Positions 34,979 through 46,504 of a DNA stretch of 64,000 bases are shown here, piece by piece (positions within the stretch are counted from its first letter, which is position 1; each line of letters starts with the position of its first letter). The DNA comes from Xiphias gladius. Lineage: Eukaryota > Chordata > Actinopteri > Istiophoriformes > Xiphiidae. Below the pieces are notes generated by a model. It searched no databases. It was not told the DNA's origin and worked only from the letters and a program-made list of their open reading frames with translations. Made by a program: the position numbers and the translations under genes. The stretch lies in assembly GCF_016859285.1 (NCBI RefSeq), contig NC_053417.1:26420206-26484205 (forward strand), written 5' to 3'.

Positions 34979-35434
34979 GACTCCTTTTTCTTCTTGTCTC
35001 TGAAGAGAGTTCTTTCTGACTCTGGCTGTATGTTTGGGCTCGTCCTGCTGTGGAATTCATTTGGGACCGGTCAGATGCTTCCCTGATGGCATTGTGTAAA
35101 ATGTCCTCATCGTCTTATTTTATTAGACCAACGGCCCATAACCCAAAGATCACAGACGACTAAGAGAGCAAGTAAAGACTTAGTTTTGAGAGGCTGGAAC
35201 CAGAGAATTTATGCCATTGCTTAAGAAATTACTACTACGGTGAATTGATTATTAAAATATTTGTTGATTAATTTTGTATCTAATTGTTGCAGCTGTAGTA
35301 TTAAGATTATAGAAGTAGTTACACTTATCTGGTGTGTTGTATACAAGTTTTATACAAGAGATTCATTCACATATGAACTTTCTTATGCAAACTGAACATT
35401 ATGCCTTTCAAATGTATCTGGAGTAGAAATAATT

Positions 35435-35745
35435 TGATTGATTTGAATAGTCAGTCAACAGAAAATTAATCTCCAACTATTTTGAAAATCGATTAAAGTC
35501 ATTTACTAATTAGACACGTTCTCTAATGACAGCTTCTCAATTGTGAGGATTTGCAGCTGTTCTTTGACCTATGTGATATTAAACTGAATATTTATAGATC
35601 TAATTTGGACCGTTGGCACCAAACCAGGAATTTGATAACATCACCTTTGGAAATTGTGATCAGCAATTTTCACTATTTTCTGACATTCTATAGACCAAAC
35701 AATTGTTTGATTAATTGAGGAAAAAACCTCACAAATCGGCTCACG
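35435..35745 (-). repeat. dispersed repeat family B copy
   Basis: Blocks 'tgattgatttgaatagtcag', 'aaatcgattaaagtcattta', 'gtgaggatttgcagctgttc', 'tgatattaaactgaatattt' and 'tctatagaccaaacaattg' follow the family order. It lies in spryd3 intron 1. Confidence 0.55.
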
Positions 35746-36363
35746 AATTGGTTTCCTTTTGTTATATTCTTCTCTTTCCCCGTAGTTGTTATTCCAAAAT
35801 ATGCTGATACATCAACTATAAAGCTATAGAGTGTCTTGGCTTTATTGTGGCTGTGTTACAATGAAGCAAGCACCTTCAAACCCTCAAACCAAAGAGCATA
35901 ATGTGGAGATTAACTACAATTGCAGGATCTACGATAAACACTGAATCGTCTGTAGTCTTACCTACTGAGAAAAACTACAGGATTAAAACATCAATATTGA
36001 GAATTTCTTAATCAGTGTCAATCTAAACACAAACTACAATGCTTTGAACTGTTGACATTTTGAACCTGCCTCGTCGGGGTCACATCATGGCCACATCTTG
36101 ACATGACAAGATAATGAAAACCCTTTATGCAGTCAGTGTTAGAGAATAAGCATCAGAAACTTTCAACCAGTTATTGTGTAAAGGATGAGAGGGGATGGGT
36201 ATTGTCATTGGTTCTGTGATTCAGCTTCTTCCAAGCGGTTTTTCTTTTCATTTTTTTCCTTTGAGGCTCAGCCAAAAAACGGGCAGGACAGGAAACATTG
36301 CACAGCCTGCTGAGCTTAATGGTAAAGTGTTTATTTTTCCACTGCCCTATTTTTTTCATTCAG

Positions 36364-38751
36364 ATGGATGACATCAACGTACTACACCACAGATGCCTCC
36401 TGAATCTGAGGCGTCGAATCAGAGATATTGGGGACGGGCGCCCTGCACAGGAACGATATATGAGGTTGCAGAAGGATGGAGACACACTCAGGTCAGCCAG
36501 TCCTTGAACTTACCTGGGTGGGGATTGACCTTAGGTGATCATGTAGCTTTGTTGGATTGGGTGAATATGACTTTATCTTAAAAGATGTTTCTGTTTTGTA
36601 TTGTGTTGGTTTTTCTGCCTACTCATCGGTGACCTTTGCATAATAAGAGACAAAACTGTGCCATAGTGGGTTAATTACACATTGTCAAATACTTTCTCTT
36701 TTATGTAGGTTTTGCCTAGCAAGATGTTGTGAGGAAATTGTTCTTATTTTATTACTATTCTTGTGGGCCACGTGTCTCTGGGCATTTACAAAAGAAAACA
36801 GAAGCTGTGGCTGGAAAGAAGTCACGTTGATATCATCAACATGCTGACCCACCATATGCAAGGAGTAACAATGTACAGATCTGACCTTTTCTCGCCTCGA
36901 TACAGATTCCGATACCTCAACAGAGGGTATCTGTCGACCTAGAGTACTGATCCAATACCAGTGTCCTCTTATTCTCAAATTTTTAAATTTAAGAATCACT
37001 GATTGGAATTCATTATCAATTTTACAGCATGTAAGCTAACATGAGACATTGCTGTGGTGCTAAAAGTCTGCTGCCATGACTGAATATATGTAACTGATTA
37101 CGGAAATGCTGAACTTTATATGACATTGACGGGGAAACTGTTCAGTAAGGGGAGCAGACTCACAACAGGGGTACAAGATGGAAGACAGACAAATTTAAGG
37201 GCACTATACGTGTTCGCATTTGTTTTGCCTTCTGCATTATTAAACCCAACTCTAAACTACTTTTTTGTTCAAAACAGCTGACTGAAACTGATTGTTAATG
37301 GAGGCTTGTTTCGAGGGCAGCATAACATGGATAACACTGTATTTTCCCAAAAATCTTATGCTACCCATACTGGAAATTTAGATACTTTATAATTAGGTTA
37401 GTTTGAATTAAAGGACCAGTGCGTAGGATTTAGTGGCATCTAGTGGTGAGTTTGCAGATTGCAACCAACTGAATACCCCTCCCCTCATCCCTCCCTTTCC
37501 AAGCGTGTAGCAGACCCTATGGTTGCCTTCAGGTAACGTAAAAACACAAAAGGGCCTCTGTAGAGCCAGGGATCGGTTTGTCTGTTCTGGGTTACTGTAG
37601 AAAAATGGCGGTGCAACATGGCGGGCACCGTGGAAGAGGACCCTCTCCCTATGTAGATATGAAGGGCTCATTCTAAGCTAACCAAAAAACACAACAATTC
37701 TTAGTTTCAGGTTATTATACAATAATGAAAACGTAATTACGACTATAATATTCCATTTCTGCTGTTGGATCCAGCTAAATCCTACACACTGGTCCCTTTA
37801 TTTGTTTGACTGTAAACCTCAAAGGCCTATACTGACCATTCATTTCTGTTATATAGTGATCACGCTATATAAAAAAATTGGTGCTTGTGATTCCTTATTT
37901 TAAAGACGATGGCATTTCATTCAGTTTCTAATGCTGTGCAGAACGTTAAACATATAACAGTACTGATATAGAGGTTCAGAAGCTCCAATGAACTATTAGA
38001 TCGACCGTTTTCCCAGCAGAGATTTTAACTAAGCACAAGTGTTGCTAATAATATTAAGGATGGTTTTGTTCGATTCAAGTTTACCAGTAAAACAGAAACT
38101 GAAAGCAACTAAAAGGAATTAGACCATCTTTAAGTTTAATTTTTCCACCTGTGCTTTTGTTACTGTCACATGTAAAATGTCCTCTGGGAAACAGTCGTTT
38201 GATATATCAGCAGCAGTTCTACATCTGCTTCATTGTCTTCATTGTCAATAATGGCTACGAATTTTTGTGTTTTCCATTGCACATGTTGGCGCATGTGATT
38301 ACACTGATGGTGTTTGACAATCCTTCGATCAAAGATGAGGTTGTTCTTCGAGATGTGTTTCTGATTGTGCATACAGCAGCCGAACCCATTAGGAGTTACC
38401 TATTGTTAACCTGTAATTTCTTCTCTTCAGTTACCAAGGGAACTCTGAAGAGGTGGGTTGCTATGTGGCTGGCCATCCTTTATCAAAGGGAAATTGCTAC
38501 TTCGAGGTAAGGCACATTGATATTGATGCTGTAAGTCAGCATCTGACTTTGTTATTGTAACTGAGTTCTGCAAGACCTTACCGTTAGCAACAATTTTCTT
38601 TGTGCATCACGACATGATCGCTACAAAATGCTGTCTCTAACTTTTGTGGCTGTCACCCTCCTTTGTATACCATAAATCCAAAAAAGCAGATAACCATTAG
38701 AAAATAAGTTGGACTGTTGGTCCTTTTGTACAAGTATTCATTTTGAAATGG

Positions 38752-38839
<88 letters not shown>

Positions 38840-41559
38840 TGGGGGGTGGGTGGGGTGGGTTCTCAATATGATGGGCTTACCACATACCGTCGTCCCTGGT
38901 TGTGCTCAAGATTGCTTTTCCATCCAGCCAGCAATTTTATCCACTGGAATCCCATTGCTGACAATTTTCTCAACTTCATATTAAATTCTGAGTGCCCCCC
39001 CACAGTCCCAGTTCACCAGTGCAAAACCACTACCTCAAAAATGTCCTAGCTGCAATGGAATGAGGGATAGGGTGTGGGTTAGGTGGTATCTCTGAGCACA
39101 AAGATTAGTCTAACACACAGTGTTTTTCAGCAGTGTGGCAGCAGGAGAAGCATTGGACATTTATTTTAGCAAAGCTGAAATGCTCCTACAGTACGTATCA
39201 GGCCGTTCTAATTGTTCTCATCCATACAGTAGAGTAAAGAGACAAGTATCTTGGTGATTTAGCGCAGGAAAGTTGCAAGGGGTTCAGTCTTGAATGATGT
39301 GCTTGGGGCTGCAGTGTGTTATTTATGAGCTTATTTCTGGATGGTGCACAACACAGTAGTGTAACGTGCAGTGAAGATCCTGCGGGTGAGGCAGGCATAC
39401 TTATTTATCTTGGTTTTTAGGCTTCAGGAGGAAACGTTACGCTCTACATTATCCAGCGAACCTAGGTCATTCTGCTGGCCTGCAAATAGACCCAGGTGGG
39501 ACCACGCAGCGTCAGAGTCCTGTAGCTATACCAAGCTCCCAAGGAAATTATTTACTTCTTCCACTATTCTTTTCAGATATGTTAAAACATTTCAGGTCTG
39601 CTACACTAAGACTTTATAAAAGCTGGCAATGTACTTTGACATTATTTATCATGGCTGTGAGGTGTCCCTGATTTGTGCAAGATGTGACATTTCTTTTAAA
39701 TGTGATGTCAAACTCTCATCTGACCCCCAGATCTTTCTCTCTCCTGCCTTAGCGTGCAAGTCTTGGCGATAACAATGGTTATATTTAAATGGGAATCACA
39801 TTGGGAGCCTGATAGATCTCTCTTTGACATTTAAACAAGTGGATTTTAGTGTGGTCATTACCCAGAGTTTTTAATGCTACATTTTTCTCTAGTCTGTGAC
39901 GCACATGCTGTCAGTTTCGCAGATATCTCGAAAATTTGGGAGCATTTATTCTCATAAAGGTCAGGCTTCTGTTGATGTATGCGTCACTGCTATCCTCGTG
40001 TTTCTCTACATTCTGCTTTCATAAGGAATCCATTTCACCTCTGTTGTCAGTACTCTCCAGTTTTATTCATCCGTCTACTTCAAGCCCAGCTAAACATCTG
40101 CAGCATTCCACTTGTTTTGATAGATTTTTTTTGAAAAATCGATATCAACATAACTGAACGGCTCATCAGTGAGCACATTCCAGTTCTTTCCTAATCTAAA
40201 TAATCTCACGTGTTTTTTGTAATTTTTCATTTGGACATTCATGGTATTTTAACAGTTTAGATGTGGAAGTGGTAACCTGCCAAGGTAAAGAATTTACTAC
40301 ATTAACAAAGCAAAGGTAAAATGTATTATCCTTAAATTGCAGGACTTGAAAGGAATCGGGCCTGGAATTTTTAGTCAGGGGAACCCAAGAAGTTTGGTTT
40401 CACGTGCTCATAGCCATCAGGAACAGTGATTTGGGGATGAAGAGGCAGGTAAATTGGAAAAGGAAAAAGGACATGTGGGGAATGATACAGAAGAAGAGAA
40501 TTAAGTGGGGTGAGAAATTACTTGGAGAGTTCACCAACAAAGGAAAGGGAAAAAAAATATAGACACACACAGGATGGGGTTATTCTCCTGTGTTGCCTGC
40601 ATTATCTTTCACGTAATTCTGCTTGGCAGTCCGTGTCATTTTGCTGTGATTGGGCTTAGCTGGCGGACAGGCAGTATGTCTGAGGGGAGGAGGTGACTGT
40701 GGAGGTTTTTTTCTGCCTGTCATTCGGCCTCTGAACTTTGGATGTGCCGGTATAACAATTTCATTGCTACGATTATTGTGGCCAAAAATGTCACGGTAAA
40801 CGGTATTATCATGATGATCGTCAAATTTTCCCTGAAATACTATTATTAATGCTAAATGTAGTAAAATTACTCCACACCATGATTGCGTTGGATTAAACCA
40901 TTTCCAACAAACTGAATACCGAACTCTATATTGCAGCTTTGTTACACTCTGCAAATGAACACTATCAGATACCCTAAAAACCCCATAAACAAATGCAGGA
41001 TAATTCTGGTTTATTTCAATTTGGTCTATTTCCCATAAATGTGGCTATTGTGGCTCTATGGGTTGGGGAAACAAGGACTCGTGCAGAACATGATATATTG
41101 GGGCAACCAGCACGAGCTTCCTTCAGCTTTCCAAATAAACGTTTCAAAAATTAGTCTCGGAGTCTGACCCATGGTAAACACAGAATGTAGCTGCTAGGAA
41201 CAGCCATTATGGCTAACTTATAGGGATCTACATCTGGGGCAACTTGTTGGCCGACCTAATCGGCCTAACATTACCCACACTACCCACACTAGCCACACAG
41301 ACTGAGAGTCAAGAAAGAGGGAGATTTACTGGGGAGGCTTCCTTTCCTGAGTCAAGTTTTCCATTGAGGGTGCAACTTGGTGAAGTCTCAGTAAAATATA
41401 AAGCTCGTGTTTTGATTTTTGATTTCGTTTGACTGTAAATTCATGCTGTTTTTCAAAAATTTACCTTTTCATTCTCCCCATATAAGTTAGTAACAATTAC
41501 AAAGAGCTGCTCCAGATTTGCCAGTGAATTAAACTGCTTAAGTGGTGCCACAGTCATAG

Positions 41560-41640
<81 letters not shown>

Positions 41641-44475
41641 GTGACGATAGTGGACACGGGGGTGAGGGGGACCATTGCTGTTGGCCTGGTGCCTAAATTC
41701 TACAGGCTGGACCACCAGCCTGGCTGGCTGCCATACTCTGTAGCTTACCACGCTGACACCGGCAAGTAAGTCAAACCACAGTCATCTATACAGTACAGTT
41801 CAGCATTGGTTTCTTGCATGGTTTGGGAAGATGGATTGTTGCTGCTGCTGCATCCACACATAACCGCAACAGTAATTCCCTGTATCATTCTCCTTAGCTC
41901 TTACTTTTTCTTAGCATTTTTCACCAGCATAAAACACTCTCGTTACAGGAATAATGGCTCCGAACCTTGCTCGCCTCAGTATTGTTTGTACGGCTTCAAC
42001 TAATGAATATTTTCATTAGTTGAAGCCGTACAAACAATTTCTTTTTTTTTGATAAATTATTTATTCTATGAAGGTAGAGTAGTGGTCAATTTCTCTGAGC
42101 TCAAAGTGACATCTTAAGATTACTTGTTTTATCTGACCAATATTTTAAAACCCAAAAATATTGAATTTGCAATAATATAAAAAAGATACGAAGAATCAAC
42201 AATTGAGTATCTTGAACCAGTGAAAGCTTTGTATTTTTGCTTGATAAATGTCTTAAATTATTAATCATTGTTGTTGTCAAAAATGGTTTTTGATTTTCTG
42301 ATGATCTAGTTATCAATTAATCAACTTATTGTTTGTAATGTTGTTGATCTGGAAATTGTAAATTACTCAGAATAAAGTCATCTGCTACATGCATAAAATA
42401 CTTAACCTATGCTGGGTGCTAAGCAGTTCTACTGGAGGTGCTATGTAGCGTCAAGTTTAAAACTGGATTTATATTTGTGGTTTGCAGTGCGTGGGAGTCT
42501 CAATGTAGATTCCTCCAGCGTGGGAACTACTTCATATTTCAGCATCTGATTTAATCGGAGGATAGCAAAATTGCAACACTAGACAGATGTGTTGTACATA
42601 AGCAGGCCATATCAGTTGCTGTAATTATATACCTTTTTAAAGTGTGTTTGCATATTTTTATTCACTTTGTCATTAAGTGAGCGGATGGGAAGTTTTTCCT
42701 CGTCAAACTAACGTTACAGAGTAGGAGGTTATTATAGTGCAAAAGTTAATATCCAAAGTAATCTTGTTTACATTCTTGTATTTGTCGTAGAGAGCAACAA
42801 TTGCAGCAAACATAGGGTCTGCAGGGAAAATGGCTTTGCAGGATTGCAAAAGTGTGTCAGGTCATACAAAAAAGGATAAGATAGCCAAACCTTTTTAATA
42901 CCTGATATACTGTATGCTGTCTTCATGTACAGCAGTCTCTACTGCCATTGTGTTTTGTTGGTGAAAACATAAGCAGGAAGCTGACCAATGACAGTTCTTG
43001 CACCGACGTGTAGTTTTGTTTCTGAGGAGGTGCTTATTACCTATAGTGTAGTCTACACGGGAAGGCTTCCTTGTGACGGCATAAAATCCTAAGCACAAGT
43101 ATAAATTCAGCTTTACGCCTGGGCCTACACTACATGCATCACGTGTGTGCTACTGTCGCTGAACGTCTTGGTTTTCATTTTGGCGCTCATGTTAACAGGT
43201 TAGAGCGGCCACACAGTGGCTCACGCTTCGCTGCCGTGGCATGTCGTCTAGAGTTTCGGCACCTCGCCTATTTTTCATGCATGACATGCACGGTTCCCAG
43301 CAAAAATAGACAGGGAACAGATCTGTTGATAGTCTGATAGACATGATACCAGCAGCGTAACATAAAACTGAGAATTTTCTCTATAGTTTCAATGTATGCG
43401 CTGTATCTGAATATGTCACAGACATGAGAAAAATTTAAAAACATTTTTTAACCATTTTAGCAATTGCGTGTTATTAAAGGAGAAAGTGGAAGCTACCTGT
43501 GATCTATATAGTCATAGCAGAAACCCAATGTAGGCCATAATTATATCAATAATTAAATACAACATTGGGTAAAGGGCAGTAGTCTTTCGCTCTCTCTCTC
43601 GCTCTCTCTCTCTGCTAACAAGGCTAAACAAAAATCATATGACTGTTTTCTGGTTACAAATCTCTTTTCTTTTCGGACCGCGCATCAACAAAAGATTATT
43701 ATTATTATTATTATTAAAGATGGCCATTATCAAAGGCAAAAACAAGATAGAAAAATAGGGCTGGCAACAGCAGCACCGCAGCGGCTGCGTTAGCGGTGTG
43801 GACACACACGTGCGCGAGCTGCAGCAGTTCACCGAGGTAGGTGTCGCGCACAGGTAATGTAAGGGGTGTGGCCCAGGCATTAGAGTCAGTCAGTGTCGTT
43901 TTGAGTTACTGAGAGATGTGGGAATCGTGCTGTCACTTCGAACAAAGGACTAGAGTGATAAAATAATCATGATTGGATCATTATTTTAGCAGTCACAAGC
44001 AGAGCAGCAACAAGGAGCAAGCATTTTTGTTAAGAAGATTTTTATCTCGTCTCTTAGGTTATACAGTGGCAACCCTGTGGGGCAGCAGTTTGGGCCAAAA
44101 TGTGCTCGCGGTGACCGCGTTGGCTGTGGAATACACTCAGAAAATGTTGAAGCAGGTTTTACAACAGTCTTTTTCACCAAAAATGGCAAAGAGGTTGGTG
44201 TTTTAATATAGTGTTGTCTCTGTTTACCTTCTGTGTTTGTTTATGTTTCTTCACTCACTGTTTCCTTACGTCCCTCTCCTATCCAGGTGGGTTCAGTGGA
44301 GGTTCCTGTGTTGGCGGAGGGGCTGTTCCCCGCTATAGGGATGCACTCCATGGGGGAGGAGGTGAAGGTTGACCTGCAGGCTGAGTGGTTCCTGGAGGAG
44401 GATGATAGTATGATGATGGTTGACAGCCATGAAGATGACTGGGGTCGGCTTTACGACGTCAGGGTTAGCGGCACG
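36364..44475 (+). CDS. spryd3: SPRY domain-containing protein 3, N-terminal half
   Basis: Five coding exons join in frame: 36364-36491, 38431-38506, 41641-41765, 44058-44193 and 44287-44475, giving residues 1-218 of a protein of about 440 in human. The last donor (ACG|GTAAGG) leaves an open frame, so the gene continues past the window or in exons I could not find. Seen here are the MDDINVLHHRCLLNLRRRIRD start, then a SPRY fold from about residue 45: EVGCYVAGHPLSKGNCYFEV, RGTIAVGLVP, PGWLPYSVAYHADTGKLY, FGPKCARGDRVGCGI, VFFTKNGKEV and GLFPAIGMHSMGEEVKVDL, followed by DDSMMMVDSHEDDWGRLYDVRVSGT. These blocks match mammalian SPRYD3 in order and spacing, including a similar acidic block before RLHDVRV. 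SPRY domains bind protein partners; the function of this protein is essentially unknown. The start is the first codon after the acceptor. The gene is divergent from igfbp6. Confidence 0.93.
37411..37797. mobile_element. Harbinger-like MITE with TTA target duplication
   Basis: The left end AAGGACCAGTGCGTAGGATT and the inverted right end AGGGACCAGTGTGTAGGATT match over about 24 bases with two or three differences. TTA flanks both sides (37408-37410 and 37798-37800), the 3 bp TWA duplication expected of PIF/Harbinger elements. It is non-coding; the 87-codon frame inside is incidental. It sits in spryd3 intron 2. Confidence 0.7.
38759..38836 (+). repeat. (GT)39 microsatellite
   Basis: Uninterrupted GT repeat in spryd3 intron 3, starting about 250 bases after the exon 3 donor. 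Confidence 0.95.
41564..41638 (+). repeat. spryd3: (TG)37 microsatellite forming the spryd3 exon 4 acceptor region
   Basis: The repeat runs without interruption directly into the AG (41639-41640) of the exon 4 splice acceptor. There is no ordinary pyrimidine tract. Confidence 0.95.
41981..42038. repeat. perfect 27 bp inverted repeat with 4-base loop
   Basis: The arms 41981-42007 and 42012-42038 are exact reverse complements, separated by TATT. It lies in spryd3 intron 4, 215 bases after the exon 4 donor. Confidence 0.95.
42045..42320. repeat. dispersed repeat family B copy
   Basis: It contains 'tcaaagtgacatcttaagat', 'ttttatctgaccaatatt', 'attgaatttgcaataatat' and 'tgatctagttatcaattaat' in the family order. 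It starts immediately after the perfect hairpin. Confidence 0.5.
42459..43114. mobile_element. MITE-like element with 'aaactggatttatatttgtg' ends
   Basis: The left terminal sequence at 42459-42479 and the inverted right terminal sequence at 43094-43114 agree at most positions over about 21 bases. The element is about 655 bases and non-coding. It abuts the next element at 43115. Confidence 0.55.
43115..43882. mobile_element. MITE-like element with 'gcctgggcc' ends
   Basis: 'acgcctgggcctacac' at the left and the inverted 'atgcctgggccacacc' at the right bound about 765 bases, in the style of fish hAT MITEs. The interior has a short CT tract (43588-43612) and an ATT run (43697-43715). No target duplication was clear. 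Confidence 0.5.
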
Positions 44476-46504
44476 GTAAGGAATATTTAAAAAAAAAAAA
44501 AAAAAAAAAGGTCCCTATTATTTACCTCATGGTTAAAGGTTAGGGTTACATTTTTTCGGAATTGACATCATTTGTATAGTTTACTGAGAATTACATCAGA
44601 TCCGTACTAGTTTCATCTTTCTTCGTTCAGAACAACTCTGTGTTTAGCCTAGTTTAGAACGAAGTTTGTGGTCATGTCGAGTATTTCTTGGAACTTAAAT
44701 GATGACCGTGTTGCTCTCACCACAAAGCAGTTGGATTACTGTACTAGTTTTTGCTTATGTACTTCCTAGTAAGACTGCAAGTAGGAGTTAATCTCTAGTT
44801 TTTTAAAATTATTATTTAGCCTATAAAACAAACAACAAACACTTATTTATTCTGACCAGTAGCCAAAATAACTATTAATTCATTCGAGACAGTAAAGCAA
44901 ACAAATCTTACTAATTTTTAAAGACTTGTAGACTATACAGTATAAAGCGTTATCTGTATAATTATCTCACTTAACTAAATAATTATTCTATTAATCACTT
45001 TGGCGCTATTTTCAGAAGTATTGAACATAATGGTGTAGCATAGAAGTATATGAGTTGTTAAGATGAAGGCCAACTGGTTATTTGGATTATTTGTGTTGGG
45101 AGACATTATGTGAAAACAGACTACATATATTTTGTGTGTTTTTTAATAGCATATGTCTTTTAATGACTGTATTGGGGCTTCTCTGTAGCTCGTACTTGTG
45201 CATGGTTGTTGCCAGTTCCTTGATTTGTTTTGTTCTCTTACAAGATGATTCAACTGCCCTTTCGTTTGCAAATCCCTCTTTGTTGACAACTGTACTTAAT
45301 GCACCAGGGAAAGCTCTAGAGACAAGCACATGAATTTGAATCGTTTTGTCTCAGTCGCTGAATGAGCTTGCCGTGATTGGATTTGGGTCACCATTGGAGT
45401 GTTTCTGGAGATTGCTTCAGCTCAGGGGTTTTTTCTCCACGTTCTGTTGACACCAGGTTCAGTGACAAGATAAACAGCAGACTTTCAGTGAAGACGTTGA
45501 GTCTGTTGTCTTTCATTCCTGCTTTGCTACATCAGAGTTGGGGATTATGCAACGGTTTGGCAAATTACCTGCAGCCACACAAGCAGGGTAACACAGAAAC
45601 TTTTTTTTATTTTTTTTACCTACGGATAAAAATACAGCTTTTGGTTGCCGGATGTGGCAGTCTGGTTGCCACATTGTAATCATTTTAATTGCAGTCATAA
45701 TTTGCAGTCATAATAGCCCTGTGTTATTATACCATTATACACCAATTAAACCTAATAAATTGTAATTAAACCTAATTCACACAACACACCGCATTTGGTT
45801 TTCTCTTTTTCTGTCACTCAAAGACATGCCCACACACACAGTTAGTTGTGTTTCTGGCGATTACATGTTGGTTATTCACTCTCCTACTGTTGTTCTCCAC
45901 CGTTTTTTACCTGCTAGACGTTTGACTTTTCATCAGTGAGTCACTAACTTTGCCTGGCTGTGTTTGGTGCTGGGCAGGTATACAGAGCTAAATGAGACTA
46001 AAAAAAGCTGAGTAAAGCTGAGACGTGATATTAAAATGATCAGTGCAGCCTTAACAGTGAAAGACTGACATCCCTCTACAGTTTGATTTCTCGTCCCCAA
46101 AATAATTACAGAACAGCAGGTTCAATACATTGAAAGAGATACACCTCTATGACGTGTTAAAGGGCAAAGTGCAATATAATAGTTACAGTAAATACAACCT
46201 CACCAGAATGTTCAGTTTCTTTGAGATTACAAATTTCATCGTGTTGCTTCATTATTGTGGTACATTTTCAGGCTGTAATTTGTGGCAGTGTTGTATTTGA
46301 CTGCGTTATATATGAAACTGCGTTATATCTGATATTTTACCCCTAATACTTTTCAAATACCACTTCATTTACATATATGGAGGACCACAAAGTTAGAAAC
46401 AGCAACATGATTTATTCAACAGCACCACAGACTACAGCCTCAAAAAATTGACATTAGAGTTGAATCTTCTCTTCCCTGACACAGGGCTAACAACAAATAA
46501 AAAG

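Larger units (their letters stand above)
33140..36363 (+). other. spryd3 intron 1 (non-coding)
   Basis: No coding exon was seen. It contains GTTAGC/GCTAAC motifs near the start, a dispersed repeat at 33710-34230, transposon fragments at 34600-34978 and a family B element at 35435-35745. Confidence 0.5.

Noticed and set aside
37408..37671. 87-codon minus-strand frame
   Set aside because: It lies wholly inside a MITE with matched terminal repeats and is non-coding in nature.
41981..42038. miRNA precursor
   Set aside because: A 27 bp perfectly paired stem with a 4-base loop is too short and too perfect for a standard vertebrate pre-miRNA.
43973..44206. 77-codon frame over spryd3 exon 5
   Set aside because: It is the wrong frame; the spliced frame gives a conserved SPRY segment (FGPKCARGDRVGCGI).
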